From Oscillospiraceae bacterium (GTDB lineage Bacteria; Bacillota; Clostridia; Lachnospirales; Lachnospiraceae), in contig JAETOO010000001.1 in the NCBI GenBank assembly GCA_021771715.1, positions 124,001-188,000 on the forward strand: a DNA stretch of 64,000 nucleotides. The letters run 5' to 3'. This document shows positions 53,111-61,990 of the stretch, one piece after another. The position numbers and the translations under genes are program-made. The notes beneath the pieces were generated by a model. The model did no database searches and was not told the DNA's origin. It saw only the letters and a program-made list of their open reading frames with translations. Positions within the stretch are counted from its first letter, which is position 1; the number at the start of each line of letters is the position of its first letter.

Positions 53111-56100
53111 TATTTAAAGTACGCTACTCCCGACTCAAAAATCTTCATGTCCTGTTCGCCATAGATATTGACCGCGACACCGTCCCCGCGGCGCTCCGAA
53201 TGTGCCATCTTGCCGAACACTCTGCCGTCCGGGCTCGTGATGCCCTCGATCGCGAAATAGGAACCGTTCACATTCCACTCTTCCTCGTCCACATGGATCT
53301 CTCCGCTCGGGTCGCAGTACTGCGTCGCCACCTGACCGTTCGCAAACAGCTTTGCGAGCCACTCCTTATTTGCGACAAAACGTCCCTCTCCGTGGGAAGC
53401 CGGCACCACATACACGCCGCCCGGCTGCGCCAGCGAAAGCCACGGAGACTTGTTGCTGACCACCTTCGTGTAGACCATCCTCGAAATATGGCGGCCAATC
53501 GTGTTGAACGTCAGCGTCGGAGCTTCCGCGTTCTGCCCGACGATCTCACCGTTCGGCACGAGCCCGAGCTTGATCAGCGCCTGGAAGCCGTTGCAGATGC
53601 CGAGCGCAAGGCCGTCGCGCTCATTGAGCAGCCGCATGACCGCCTCCTTCATCTTCGCGTTCCGGAACGCCGTCGCAAAGAACTTCGCGGAGCCGTCCGG
53701 CTCATCTCCGGCTGAGAATCCGCCCGGGAACATGATGATCTGCGCCTGGTCGATCGCCCGTGTGAACTCCTCCACAGACGCGCGGATGTCCGTCGCGCTC
53801 AGATTGCGGAACACACGGACCTCCACCTCGGCGCCCGCGCGCTCAAACGCCTTCTTGCTGTCGTACTCACAGTTCGTCCCCGGGAACACCGGAATGAACA
53901 CGCGCGGCTTCGCGACCTTGTGCTTGCAGATGTAAAGCTGATCCGTCCGGTACACGCCGCCCTCGGTCACCGCATGCGCGCCGTCCTCGCTCTTTCCCGC
54001 AAAGAAATACGCGCTCGGCCCGTCCGTCGGATTTCCGTCCAGATCCAGCCCGCCTCCGACGGTGGGCAGCCCGGAATCCGTCTTGAACACGCGCTCCAGC
54101 GTCCCCTTCCAGGCCTGAAACGCCTCGTTGATTGAGAGGGACACATCCCGGTACGCAAAGCAGCCGTCGTCCGTCACCTCGCCGATCACGGTATAGCTGC
54201 ACGCGAGGTTCCCCACCTGCCCGTCCGGAACCTCCGCCACGATATTTCCGAAGCCGGCCGTAAACAGATCGCGCTCGTCCACGCTGTGCTCAATCTTAAA
54301 GCCGAGCCCGTTGCCGAACGCCATCTTCGAGAGTGCCGCCGCAAGGCCCTTGCCGTCCAGCGCATACGCAGAGATGATCCGGCCCGCCTGGATATCCTCG
54401 TGCACCTTCCCGTACAGATCCATGACCTGCGCATAGACCGGAAGGTCGTAAGCATCCTTCTCAATGGACACCAGTACCAGCTTGCTGCCGGCACGCTTCA
54501 GCTCCGGTGAGATAATATCCTGCGTCTTTGCGATGTCCACCGCAAAGGACACCAGTGTCGGCGGCACGTCAATCTCGTTAAAGGAACCGGACATGCTGTC
54601 CTTTCCTCCGATCGACGGCAGGCCAAACCCGAGCTGTGCCTCGTAAGCGCCCAGCAGCGCCGCAAACGGCTGGCTCCAGCGCTTCGGATCCTCGGTCATC
54701 CTGCGGAAATACTCCTGGAACGTGAAGCGGATCTTGCTGTAATCACCGCCGTTCGCGACGATGCGCGCCACCGACTCCAGCACCGCGTACACCGCGCCGT
54801 GGTACGGGCTCCAACTCGACAGGTACGGGTCAAAGCCGTAGCTCATCATCGTCACCGTGTCACACGTTCCCTTCTCCACCGGGAGCTTCGCGACCATCGC
54901 CTGCGTCTCCGTCAGCTGGTACGTTCCGCCGTACGGCATGAACACCGAGCCCGCGCCGATCGAGCCGTCGAACATCTCCACGAGTCCCTTCTGCGAGCAG
55001 CAGTTCAGGTCAGCGAGCGTCTCCAGCCATTTTGCACGGACATCCGGCACTTCCTCTCTCACGAAATACTTTTCCTGCTCGGACGGCATCTCGACCTCCA
55101 CCGCGGTCTCCTGATGCGCACCGTTCGTGTCGAGAAACGCGCGGGAGAGGTTTACAATCTCCTTGTCCCTCCAGATCAGCACAAGACGCGGCTGCTCGGT
55201 GACGACCGCCACCTCAACCGCCTCCAGGTTCTCCTCGGCGGCATAGTTCATAAAGGTCTCAACATCCTTCGGATCCACGACAACAGCCATGCGCTCCTGC
55301 GACTCGGAGATCGCAAGCTCCGTCCCGTCGAGGCCGGCGTATTTCTTCGGCACCTTGTCCAGATAAATCTGCAGCCCCGCAGCGAGCTCGCCGATCGCCA
55401 CAGACACGCCGCCTGCTCCGAAGTCATTGCACTTCTTGATCAGATGGCTGACCTCCGGGCGGCGGAACAGCCTCTGCAGCTTCCGCTCCGTCGGCGCATT
55501 TCCCTTCTGCACCTCTGCCCCGCAAACCTCGATCGACGCTTCCGTGTGCACCTTCGACGAGCCGGTCGCACCGCCGATCCCGTCACGGCCTGTCCGGCCG
55601 CCCAGCAGGATGATGATGTCGCCCGGATCGGAATTTTCCCGGATCACGGCCTTTCTCGGGGCAGCGCCCATCACGGCCCCGATCTCCATGCGCTTCGCCA
55701 CGTAGTTCGGGTGATAAATTTCCTTCACGTATCCGGTCGCGAGGCCGATCTGGTTGCCGTAGGAGCTGTAACCGTGCGCAGCCTCACGCACCAGCTTTTT
55801 CTGCGGCAGCTTGCCCTTCAGCGTATTCCTGACCGATGTGGTCGGGTCCGCGGCTCCGGTCACGCGCATTGCCTGGTAGACGTACGTGCGCCCCGAGAGC
55901 GGGTCACGGATCGCGCCGCCCAGACACGTCGCAGCGCCGCCGAACGGCTCGATCTCGGTCGGATGATTGTGCGTCTCATTTTTGAAATTGACCAGCCACT
56001 CCTCCGTCTCCCCGTCGATCTCCACCGGGACCACGATCGAGCACGCATTGATCTCGTCGGACTCCTCCTGATCCTGCAGCTTGCCCTCTTTTTTCAGCTT

Positions 56101-56952
56101 GCGCATCGCCATCAGCGCGAGATCCATCAGGCAGACAAACTTGTCCGTGCGCCCCTTGAAAATCTCCTTGTGGTCGGCGAGATACCGCTCATACGTCCCC
56201 TGAATCCGCGGCCGGTAATATCCCTCGTCAAATTTGACCTCCTTCAGCTCCGTCGAGAAGGTCGTGTGGCGGCAGTGGTCCGACCAGTACGTGTCGAGCA
56301 CGCGAATCTCCGTCATCGTCGGGTTGCGCCGCTCCTCATGCTCAAAATAATTGCGGATGTGCAGAAAATCCTTAAACGTCATCGCCAGGTTCAGCGACGC
56401 ATACAGTTCTCTGAGCACCGGCTCATCCATCTCGATAAAGCCCTCAAACGTCACCACATCCTGCGGCTCCTCAAATTCCGTCACCAGCGTCTCCGGCTTT
56501 GCAAAGCCCGCCTCGCGGGAGTCCACCGGGTTGATGCAGTGGTTTTTGATCGCCTCGAACTCCTCGTCGGACACGGCGCCCTTCACGACATAGACGGTCG
56601 CAGACCGGATGATCGGCTCCTCGTCCTCCTTCAGAAACCGCACGCACTGCACGGCCGAATCGGCTCTCTGGTCGAACTGTCCCGGGAGGAACTCTACCGC
56701 GAACGCGCGCTCATCGTCCGCGATCGGGAAGGTCTCCTCGTAGAGTAAATCCACCGGCGGCTCTGAGAACACCGCGGCACACGATTGCCGGTACACTTCC
56801 TCCGATATATGCTCCACATCGTAGCGGATCAGCTCGCGCACATTTGTCACGCTGTCAACGCCGAGATAGCTCTTGATCTCATGCGCAAGCCCCTTGGCCG
56901 CCACCGCAAATGCTTCCTTCTTTTCCACATACACTCTTCTTACTTTACTCAT
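53110..56952 (-). CDS. purL: phosphoribosylformylglycinamidine synthase, single-chain form
   Basis: The ATG at 56950-56952 follows GGGAGG; the frame further upstream lacks a site. The 1280-residue enzyme joins the synthase and glutaminase parts: the DTYWSDHCRHTTF and ETHNHPTEIEPFGGAATC motifs in the first half, GGTGRDGIGGATG-type and SIGGKDSMSG motifs, and a C-terminal class I glutaminase domain (IPVFPGTNCEYDS, MFPGGFSAGDE, GICNGFQALIKLGLVP with the nucleophile Cys). It makes FGAM from FGAR and glutamine in purine synthesis. No other pur gene is adjacent; the CapA-like gene overlaps its stop by one base. Confidence 0.96.
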   Translation of the reverse strand: MSKVRRVYVEKKEAFAVAAKGLAHEIKSYLGVDSVTNVRELIRYDVEHISEEVYRQSCAAVFSEPPVDLLYEETFPIADDERAFAVEFLPGQFDQRADSAVQCVRFLKEDEEPIIRSATVYVVKGAVSDEEFEAIKNHCINPVDSREAGFAKPETLVTEFEEPQDVVTFEGFIEMDEPVLRELYASLNLAMTFKDFLHIRNYFEHEERRNPTMTEIRVLDTYWSDHCRHTTFSTELKEVKFDEGYYRPRIQGTYERYLADHKEIFKGRTDKFVCLMDLALMAMRKLKKEGKLQDQEESDEINACSIVVPVEIDGETEEWLVNFKNETHNHPTEIEPFGGAATCLGGAIRDPLSGRTYVYQAMRVTGAADPTTSVRNTLKGKLPQKKLVREAAHGYSSYGNQIGLATGYVKEIYHPNYVAKRMEIGAVMGAAPRKAVIRENSDPGDIIILLGGRTGRDGIGGATGSSKVHTEASIEVCGAEVQKGNAPTERKLQRLFRRPEVSHLIKKCNDFGAGGVSVAIGELAAGLQIYLDKVPKKYAGLDGTELAISESQERMAVVVDPKDVETFMNYAAEENLEAVEVAVVTEQPRLVLIWRDKEIVNLSRAFLDTNGAHQETAVEVEMPSEQEKYFVREEVPDVRAKWLETLADLNCCSQKGLVEMFDGSIGAGSVFMPYGGTYQLTETQAMVAKLPVEKGTCDTVTMMSYGFDPYLSSWSPYHGAVYAVLESVARIVANGGDYSKIRFTFQEYFRRMTEDPKRWSQPFAALLGAYEAQLGFGLPSIGGKDSMSGSFNEIDVPPTLVSFAVDIAKTQDIISPELKRAGSKLVLVSIEKDAYDLPVYAQVMDLYGKVHEDIQAGRIISAYALDGKGLAAALSKMAFGNGLGFKIEHSVDERDLFTAGFGNIVAEVPDGQVGNLACSYTVIGEVTDDGCFAYRDVSLSINEAFQAWKGTLERVFKTDSGLPTVGGGLDLDGNPTDGPSAYFFAGKSEDGAHAVTEGGVYRTDQLYICKHKVAKPRVFIPVFPGTNCEYDSKKAFERAGAEVEVRVFRNLSATDIRASVEEFTRAIDQAQIIMFPGGFSAGDEPDGSAKFFATAFRNAKMKEAVMRLLNERDGLALGICNGFQALIKLGLVPNGEIVGQNAEAPTLTFNTIGRHISRMVYTKVVSNKSPWLSLAQPGGVYVVPASHGEGRFVANKEWLAKLFANGQVATQYCDPSGEIHVDEEEWNVNGSYFAIEGITSPDGRVFGKMAHSERRGDGVAVNIYGEQDMKIFESGVAYFK

Positions 56953-57154
56953 TTCGGTCCTCCCGACATAAAATTGTTTCCATCCACGCTCGCAACAGTT
57001 CCTGTTGATCGATGCAGCGCCGCTGATTCCGGCCGGTCTGTCTGCCAGCCATCCGCCCGTCCACCGGACTCCGTCAGGCATTTCAGGCCCACATCTACGC
57101 GAATTTTAACACATGTGCGCCTATCTGACAAGTTTTGATGAAATTTTTATACGG

Positions 57155-58288
57155 TCACCCTGTGGCGCTCGCTCTGCAGTGCCTCAGAATCTCCTCCCTG
57201 GCCGCCTGATAACAGGCCACCTGCGCCAGCGTGCGCTTCGCCTCCAAAATGCCCAGCCCGATCTCCTCGGCCCGGCAGTCTATCCCCAGAGCGCGCTTCA
57301 GATTGTATTCCAGCCACTCCAGCCTGCCGCAGTTACTCCAGTAGACCGTCTCCCAGTCGGCCGGGAGCTGTCCTCCCGCCTCGGCGTAGGAGCGCAAAAA
57401 CGCGCGGAACAGGCGAAACTCGATCCGGCCGCCCGCATAGCCCGCCCAGCACAGCGCCAGCTCATACAGTTCGAGGAACGGACTCGAATAGCCAAGGCAT
57501 TCCAGATCAATCACCCGGCAATCTGTGCCTGACCACAGCACATTTTTGCTGTCCATATCGTTGTGGCAGATTGTCACGACGGGCGGAAGCCTCCTGACGG
57601 CAAGGCTGCCCTGGCGCTGGCTCTCGTAAAGGGCACCGCGCTGCTCTCCCAGCAGCCGGCAGAGCTCCTCATTTCTGCCAGAAAACTGTTCGATATAGTT
57701 GTCCCAGTCCACCTGAATCGCCGCGCGCTCGTACGGCCTGCCGCGCCTGTCCAGCGCATGGATCTGCGCGAGCAGCGCACCGACCTTGCGGCAGTGGATC
57801 TCCCGGATCTCCTCTTCTCTGAGCGCTGTTCCGTCGTACCATTCATATAGGTAGAAATACTGCCCGTCCATCTCCTGCATTTTCCGGCCTTCAAAGACGC
57901 GCGCCGGAATAATCGGCAGCCCCTTCTCCTCCAGCAGATGCTCCAGCGCCTCCGCAGTGCGGTAGTTCTCCATCGCGGTGCTTCTCTGCATGATAAACGG
58001 GTTCAGGAGCTTGAGGGCATACCGGCCCTTAGTCGTAAACAAGCGGTACATCTTATGTAAAAAACCGCCGCCAAGCCTCCGCGGCTCCTCCGTCAGCGCT
58101 CCCAGATGATATCTCCGGCAGATTTTTTCCAGCAATTCCAAATCTGTAGCATCCCCCGGCAGTTCCCCGTTTCTCACCGGTGCGCCCGCTATTTCTTCCT
58201 TCACCGACATATGCTGTTGTTTTCCACCCTCCGCTAAACTGCTATTTTCTTCTTCATTCACATGCTCCGAGATCTGCTCTCCACTCAT
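57155..58288 (-). CDS. CotS-like aminoglycoside-phosphotransferase-fold kinase
   Basis: The 377-residue protein has the APH/choline-kinase fold: RLGGGFLHKMYRLFTTKGRYALKLL at about 67-91, YLYEWYDG hinge, the catalytic HNDMDSKNVLW near residue 240 and VIDLECLGYSSP with the metal Asp. It resembles spore-coat CotS/YsxE-type kinases. The first about 27 residues are repeat-derived; an ATG at 58208-58210 is an alternative start, and neither start has an ideal ribosome site. Reading upstream from 58288 the frame stays open for 13 codons to the TAG that ends the helicase gene, so the two genes share one frame broken by one stop codon. Confidence 0.82.
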   Translation of the reverse strand: MSGEQISEHVNEEENSSLAEGGKQQHMSVKEEIAGAPVRNGELPGDATDLELLEKICRRYHLGALTEEPRRLGGGFLHKMYRLFTTKGRYALKLLNPFIMQRSTAMENYRTAEALEHLLEEKGLPIIPARVFEGRKMQEMDGQYFYLYEWYDGTALREEEIREIHCRKVGALLAQIHALDRRGRPYERAAIQVDWDNYIEQFSGRNEELCRLLGEQRGALYESQRQGSLAVRRLPPVVTICHNDMDSKNVLWSGTDCRVIDLECLGYSSPFLELYELALCWAGYAGGRIEFRLFRAFLRSYAEAGGQLPADWETVYWSNCGRLEWLEYNLKRALGIDCRAEEIGLGILEAKRTLAQVACYQAAREEILRHCRASATG

Positions 58289-58375
58289 CTGCTCCGCATT
58301 TTCTTTTTCGTTAGCATGTTCAGAGCTCTACTCTCCGCTCGTGTGCTCCCCATTCTCTTCTTCGTTAGCGTGCTC
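58241..58375 (-). repeat. 54-nt tandem repeat across the helicase-kinase junction
   Basis: Two and a half copies of a 54-nt unit are seen, as alternating 27-nt halves at 58349-58375, 58322-58348, 58295-58321, 58268-58294 and 58241-58267. The helicase stop TAG (58328-58330) corresponds to CAG in the next copy, and the kinase ATG (58286-58288) corresponds to ACG in the previous copy. Confidence 0.9.
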
Positions 58376-61375
58376 AGCATTCTTTTCTTTATCGACATGC
58401 CAAGCAGCCCGCTCTTGCCAGAACTGCTCCAATCTCTGCCCCACTGTCCTCAGGGTGCAGGTCGCCGGGTACTGCCACTCGGTCGGAAACATCTCACGAC
58501 AGCTGCGCCGCGTAAAGCGCTCGTCCAGCAGGAGGATCACGCCCTCGTCCTCGTCGGTGCGGATCACACGCCCGGCGGACTGCAGCACCTTGTTCATTCC
58601 CGGGCAGAGGTACGCGTAAAAGAACCCGTCCTCCCCGCGCTTTTCATAAAACTGCTTGAGCAGCTCGCGCTCACTGCAGACCTGCGGAAGCCCTGTGCCG
58701 ACGATAATCGCCCCGATCAGCCGCTCCGCCTTCAGGTCGATCCCCTCGCCGAAAATGCCGCCCATCACGCAAAAGCCCGCGAGCCCGTTCTCATGTGCCG
58801 CCTCAAACTCCACCAGAAATTCCTCTCTGGCGCGCTCCGTCATCCCCGGCAGCTGCTGCAGGATGCGGATCTCCTCGTTTTCCGACGCACAGAGCTCCTC
58901 GAACTGCTCGGCCACCGCCTCCAGCATCCGGTACGAGGAGAAAAACACCATGTAGTTGCCCCGCTTCGCGCGGATCGCGCGGAGCACATACTCCGCCATC
59001 TTCCGGTATTGTGCCGCCCCGCGGCTCGTGTAGCGGCTGCTCGTGTCCGTCCCCAGCAGCACAAGCCGCTTTTCCGGGCGGAACGTCGTCTCCGCATAGA
59101 TCGCATAATTGTCCGTCTGCGTGCTCAGCAGACTTTTGTAATACCGGATCGGCAGCAGCGTCGCGGAAAAGAACACTGTGCTCCTTCCCCGGTCGAGACA
59201 CTCCTGCAGGTTCGCGGAGATGTCGACGCAGTAGAGCTTCAGCAGAAAACGCCCGTCCTCGCAGAGCTCCGAGTAAATCACATAGTTCTCGTCCAGCCGG
59301 TCACTCACATCGAGAAAGGTGCGGCAGGCAAAATACAGGTCGAGCAGCTTGTCGTCCGGCAGCGCGCCGTGCGGCTCCTCCTGAAACGCTTCGATCTCCC
59401 CGCAGAGATTCATCAGGTAGATCGGCAGCAGGCCGATTTCCGCGTGCACCTGCACCCCCTCGCAGCCCCTCTTGAGCTCGAGCAGCCAGGAATTGCAGCG
59501 ATCCAACGCACGCGCCAGCTTCCGGCTGTAGGGCTTGACCTCCCGCTTCACTGCGAGAAAATCTTCCTTATACAGTGCAGCCGAGAACATCTCCCGCCCC
59601 CGGTCGACAAGGTTGTGCGCCTCGTCAATCAAAAACAGGTAGCTGCCCTTCATGCCCTCCGCGAAAAAGCGCTTCAGCCTCGCCCGCGGATCGAAAATGT
59701 AGTTGTAATCACAGATGATCGCGTCGCTCCAGAGCGAGACGTCCAGACTCATCTCAAACGGACACACCGTCCACTTCTGGGCCTGGCGCAAAATCGTCTC
59801 CCGGTCAAACACCTCGCCGGTCGTGATCAGCTCATAGACAGCATCGTTCACACGGTCATAATGGCCCTTCGCATACGGACATGCCTCCGGATTGCACTCC
59901 GTCTCCTCCAGCGGGCATATTTTTTCCTTGGCCGTGATCGTCAGCGTCTTGAGCCGCATCCCGCCGTCCCGCAGAAGCGCAAAGGCTTCCTCCGCGACGG
60001 TCCGCGTGATGGTCTTCGCCGTCGCATAGAAAATCCGGTCCGCAAGTCCCTCCCCGACGGCCTTCACGGCAGGATACACCGTCGACAGCGTCTTTCCCGT
60101 GCCGGTCGGCGCCTGGATGAACAGTTTTTTCCTGCGGAGGATCGTCCGGTAGACATCCATCGCGAGCTTCTTCTGGCCGCTGCGCCACGGGAACGGAAAT
60201 GCCAGTTCCCGGATCGACGCTCCCCGGATCTCCTTCCACGCGATCTGATACTCCGCCCACTTCCGGTACGCATCCGTCAGCGCCCCAAACCACTCCTCCA
60301 GCTCGTCCATCAGATACCACACCCGAAAGCGCCGGATGTCCTCTGTCTCGAGATTGCAGTACGTCATCTGCACCCCGATGCGCTCCAGCTCCTGCTGCCT
60401 CGCATAAATGTATGCGTAGCACTTTGCCTGCGCCAGATGCACCGCGTACGGCTCCTCCAGCGAATCAAGATCGCGGTACATTCCCTTGATCTCGTCAATA
60501 CAGTAACACAGTTCTTCCTGCGCCGCTGCATTCGCCCCGGCATTTTTCGTGTCCGACTGTATCTTAGCCCTGGCTCTTTTCGCACCTGACTGCAGCTTGG
60601 CCTCAGCTGCTTCCATCTGCACGGTCAATTCACCTGCCGGCACTTTTTCGATCTGTACCTCTGTTTTCTGCGTCTCCCTCTGCGCAGCTGTCTCTGGCCT
60701 CCGCTGTTCTTCCGGGAGGATCTGCAGATTCTCCTGTTTCCGCTGCTCTTCCGGGAGGATCTGCAGGTTCTCCTGTTTCCGCTGTTCTCCCGGGGAGATC
60801 GGCGGGTTCTCCTGTTCATAGAAGATACCGTCAGCCCGGCCCTCTACCGTCAGCGTGTAGCCGTCTCCGGGCAGCGTAATGGACAGCGGCACCTCGGCGC
60901 GGTAATTGCTCCCCATCCGCCCCTGTATCTTCCGATGGATCCGGCTGCCCTCCTGCATCGCCTCCTTGTCCGGAAGCCCCGCGCCGGTCCGGTTATCGAT
61001 GTCTCCCGAGCGCAGCAGAAACTCCACAAGCGCGCGCACCGATATCCGGATATCCGGAACCTGTCGCTCTCCTGCCTGTCCCTCTCCAGAACTCTGATCC
61101 TGTTCCGATCTCGCCTGCTCTTCCTCCGAAATACGACTCTGCTCCGTTTTCTGCTGTTCCCCCAGGAGCTGACTCTTCTCCGTTTTCCGCTGCTCTTCCA
61201 CAATCCGGCTCTGCTCCGCTTCCTTCGGAATCTGACTTTGCTCTGCTTCCTGCTGTTCTCTCGGAAGCTGATTCTGCACCATTTCCCGCTGTTCTCCCGG
61301 AAGCTGGCTCTGCTCCGCTTTCCACTGCTCTCCTGCCTGGCACTCCATGCTCTGTATCCCGCCTTCGTCTCTCAT
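58328..61375 (-). CDS. PD-(D/E)XK nuclease fused to a DinG/XPD-type DNA helicase
   Basis: The ATG at 61373-61375 follows GAGGG. The 1015-residue protein starts with 12-residue Glu/Gln repeats (about 24-96). A RecB/Cas4-like nuclease domain follows, with Asp 182 in EGRADGI, Glu 295 and Lys 297 in DEIKG and QAKCYAY at 316-322. A superfamily 2 helicase then has Walker A APTGTGKT (422-429), DEAH at 584-587 and SAGRVIRTDEDEG motif VI. Cys 487, 494, 499 and 538 are placed as XPD-type iron-sulfur ligands. It probably processes DNA during repair. A second repeat (residues about 191-229) sits inside the nuclease domain. It ends in an acidic repeat tail. Confidence 0.88.
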   Translation of the reverse strand: MRDEGGIQSMECQAGEQWKAEQSQLPGEQREMVQNQLPREQQEAEQSQIPKEAEQSRIVEEQRKTEKSQLLGEQQKTEQSRISEEEQARSEQDQSSGEGQAGERQVPDIRISVRALVEFLLRSGDIDNRTGAGLPDKEAMQEGSRIHRKIQGRMGSNYRAEVPLSITLPGDGYTLTVEGRADGIFYEQENPPISPGEQRKQENLQILPEEQRKQENLQILPEEQRRPETAAQRETQKTEVQIEKVPAGELTVQMEAAEAKLQSGAKRARAKIQSDTKNAGANAAAQEELCYCIDEIKGMYRDLDSLEEPYAVHLAQAKCYAYIYARQQELERIGVQMTYCNLETEDIRRFRVWYLMDELEEWFGALTDAYRKWAEYQIAWKEIRGASIRELAFPFPWRSGQKKLAMDVYRTILRRKKLFIQAPTGTGKTLSTVYPAVKAVGEGLADRIFYATAKTITRTVAEEAFALLRDGGMRLKTLTITAKEKICPLEETECNPEACPYAKGHYDRVNDAVYELITTGEVFDRETILRQAQKWTVCPFEMSLDVSLWSDAIICDYNYIFDPRARLKRFFAEGMKGSYLFLIDEAHNLVDRGREMFSAALYKEDFLAVKREVKPYSRKLARALDRCNSWLLELKRGCEGVQVHAEIGLLPIYLMNLCGEIEAFQEEPHGALPDDKLLDLYFACRTFLDVSDRLDENYVIYSELCEDGRFLLKLYCVDISANLQECLDRGRSTVFFSATLLPIRYYKSLLSTQTDNYAIYAETTFRPEKRLVLLGTDTSSRYTSRGAAQYRKMAEYVLRAIRAKRGNYMVFFSSYRMLEAVAEQFEELCASENEEIRILQQLPGMTERAREEFLVEFEAAHENGLAGFCVMGGIFGEGIDLKAERLIGAIIVGTGLPQVCSERELLKQFYEKRGEDGFFYAYLCPGMNKVLQSAGRVIRTDEDEGVILLLDERFTRRSCREMFPTEWQYPATCTLRTVGQRLEQFWQERAAWHVDKEKNAEHANEEENGEHTSGE
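60704..60820 (-). repeat. 39-nt tandem repeat inside the nuclease domain of the helicase gene
   Basis: Three 39-nt copies (60704-60742, 60743-60781, 60782-60820) encode 13-residue units of the form QENLQILPEEQRK. They lie between the Asp and Glu-x-Lys strands of the nuclease domain. Confidence 0.9.
61137..61340 (-). repeat. 36-nt tandem repeat at the start of the helicase gene
   Basis: About six copies of a 36-nt unit (one shortened to 24 nt) encode 12-residue units of the form QLPGEQQKAEQS. The spacing of charged and hydrophobic residues would suit a helix or coiled coil. Confidence 0.85.
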
Positions 61376-61459
61376 ACGCGTCCCTCTTCTAAGTCTCAAC
61401 ACACAGTATACCGTCTGGAACTGCCGGAGGCAAGGTCAAACTGCCTTTTATAACGTAAA

Positions 61460-61489
61460 ATCCCACGCTACGTCTCTGCAGCGTGGGAT
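61460..61489 (-). terminator. intrinsic terminator of the HPr-like gene
   Basis: ATCCCACGCT pairs perfectly with AGCGTGGGAT around 10 nt, and on the minus strand is followed by TTTTA. It lies 20 nt after the HPr-like stop. Confidence 0.85.
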
Positions 61490-61509
61490 CTGTCTTCCTG
61501 TCTATACTC

Positions 61510-61740
61510 TTATGCGATCGCAAACTTGTTCAGGGTCTGCTCGATCGTACAGCTGTCTTCCTTACTGTACTTTACCGTCAGCGGGCGGGTTAAATCCATG
61601 CTCATTACGCCGAGAATCGACTTCGCATCCACCACCACTCTGTTGTAAAACACATCGACATCAAATTCACATTTCTCAGCTGCTCTCACAAACTCTTTGA
61701 CATCAGAAAAAGCTCTTAACTGAATCGTCTTTTCCAACAT
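61510..61740 (-). CDS. HPr-like protein lacking the phosphorylatable histidine
   Basis: The 76-residue protein has the HPr fold pattern and keeps the regulatory region KSILGVMSM with Ser 41 at the position of Ser 46 of HPr. The active-site stretch that usually reads GLHARPA is replaced by AFSDVKEFVRAA, with no His. It therefore cannot carry phosphate from enzyme I in the usual way but might still be phosphorylated on Ser or act as a Crh-like cofactor of CcpA. AAGGAGGG precedes the ATG; the gene has its own terminator. Confidence 0.85.
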   Translation of the reverse strand: MLEKTIQLRAFSDVKEFVRAAEKCEFDVDVFYNRVVVDAKSILGVMSMDLTRPLTVKYSKEDSCTIEQTLNKFAIA

Positions 61741-61990
61741 AATAAATCCCTCCTTGTTTTAATCCGCACCGGTAGCTCCAAGACATCTGCCCTGTGCTTT
61801 CTGTCCCCTGTACTTTGGTCCGTCACATTATCGCACAAGTACTTCTGTCCGTCAACAAAAGAATTTTGCCCGTTTTTCAAGGACATTATACGTGTTCCGG
61901 TCAGAATGCACATATTCTAAAACGATTCATTTTGCGATATTCCAATTCGAAGGATTCATTTCCATTCTGCTTTTTCCGGAAAATGTCAAA

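Noticed and set aside
54799-56748. A plus-strand open frame of 649 codons inside purL
   Set aside because: It is entirely antisense to strongly conserved PurL sequence and has a composition typical of shadow frames.
56953-57154. Purine riboswitch ahead of purL
   Set aside because: No conserved purine-riboswitch helices or loop sequences could be found in this short gap.
58262-60589. A plus-strand open frame of 775 codons opposite the helicase
   Set aside because: The minus strand carries Walker A, DEAH and iron-sulfur motifs; the plus frame has none.
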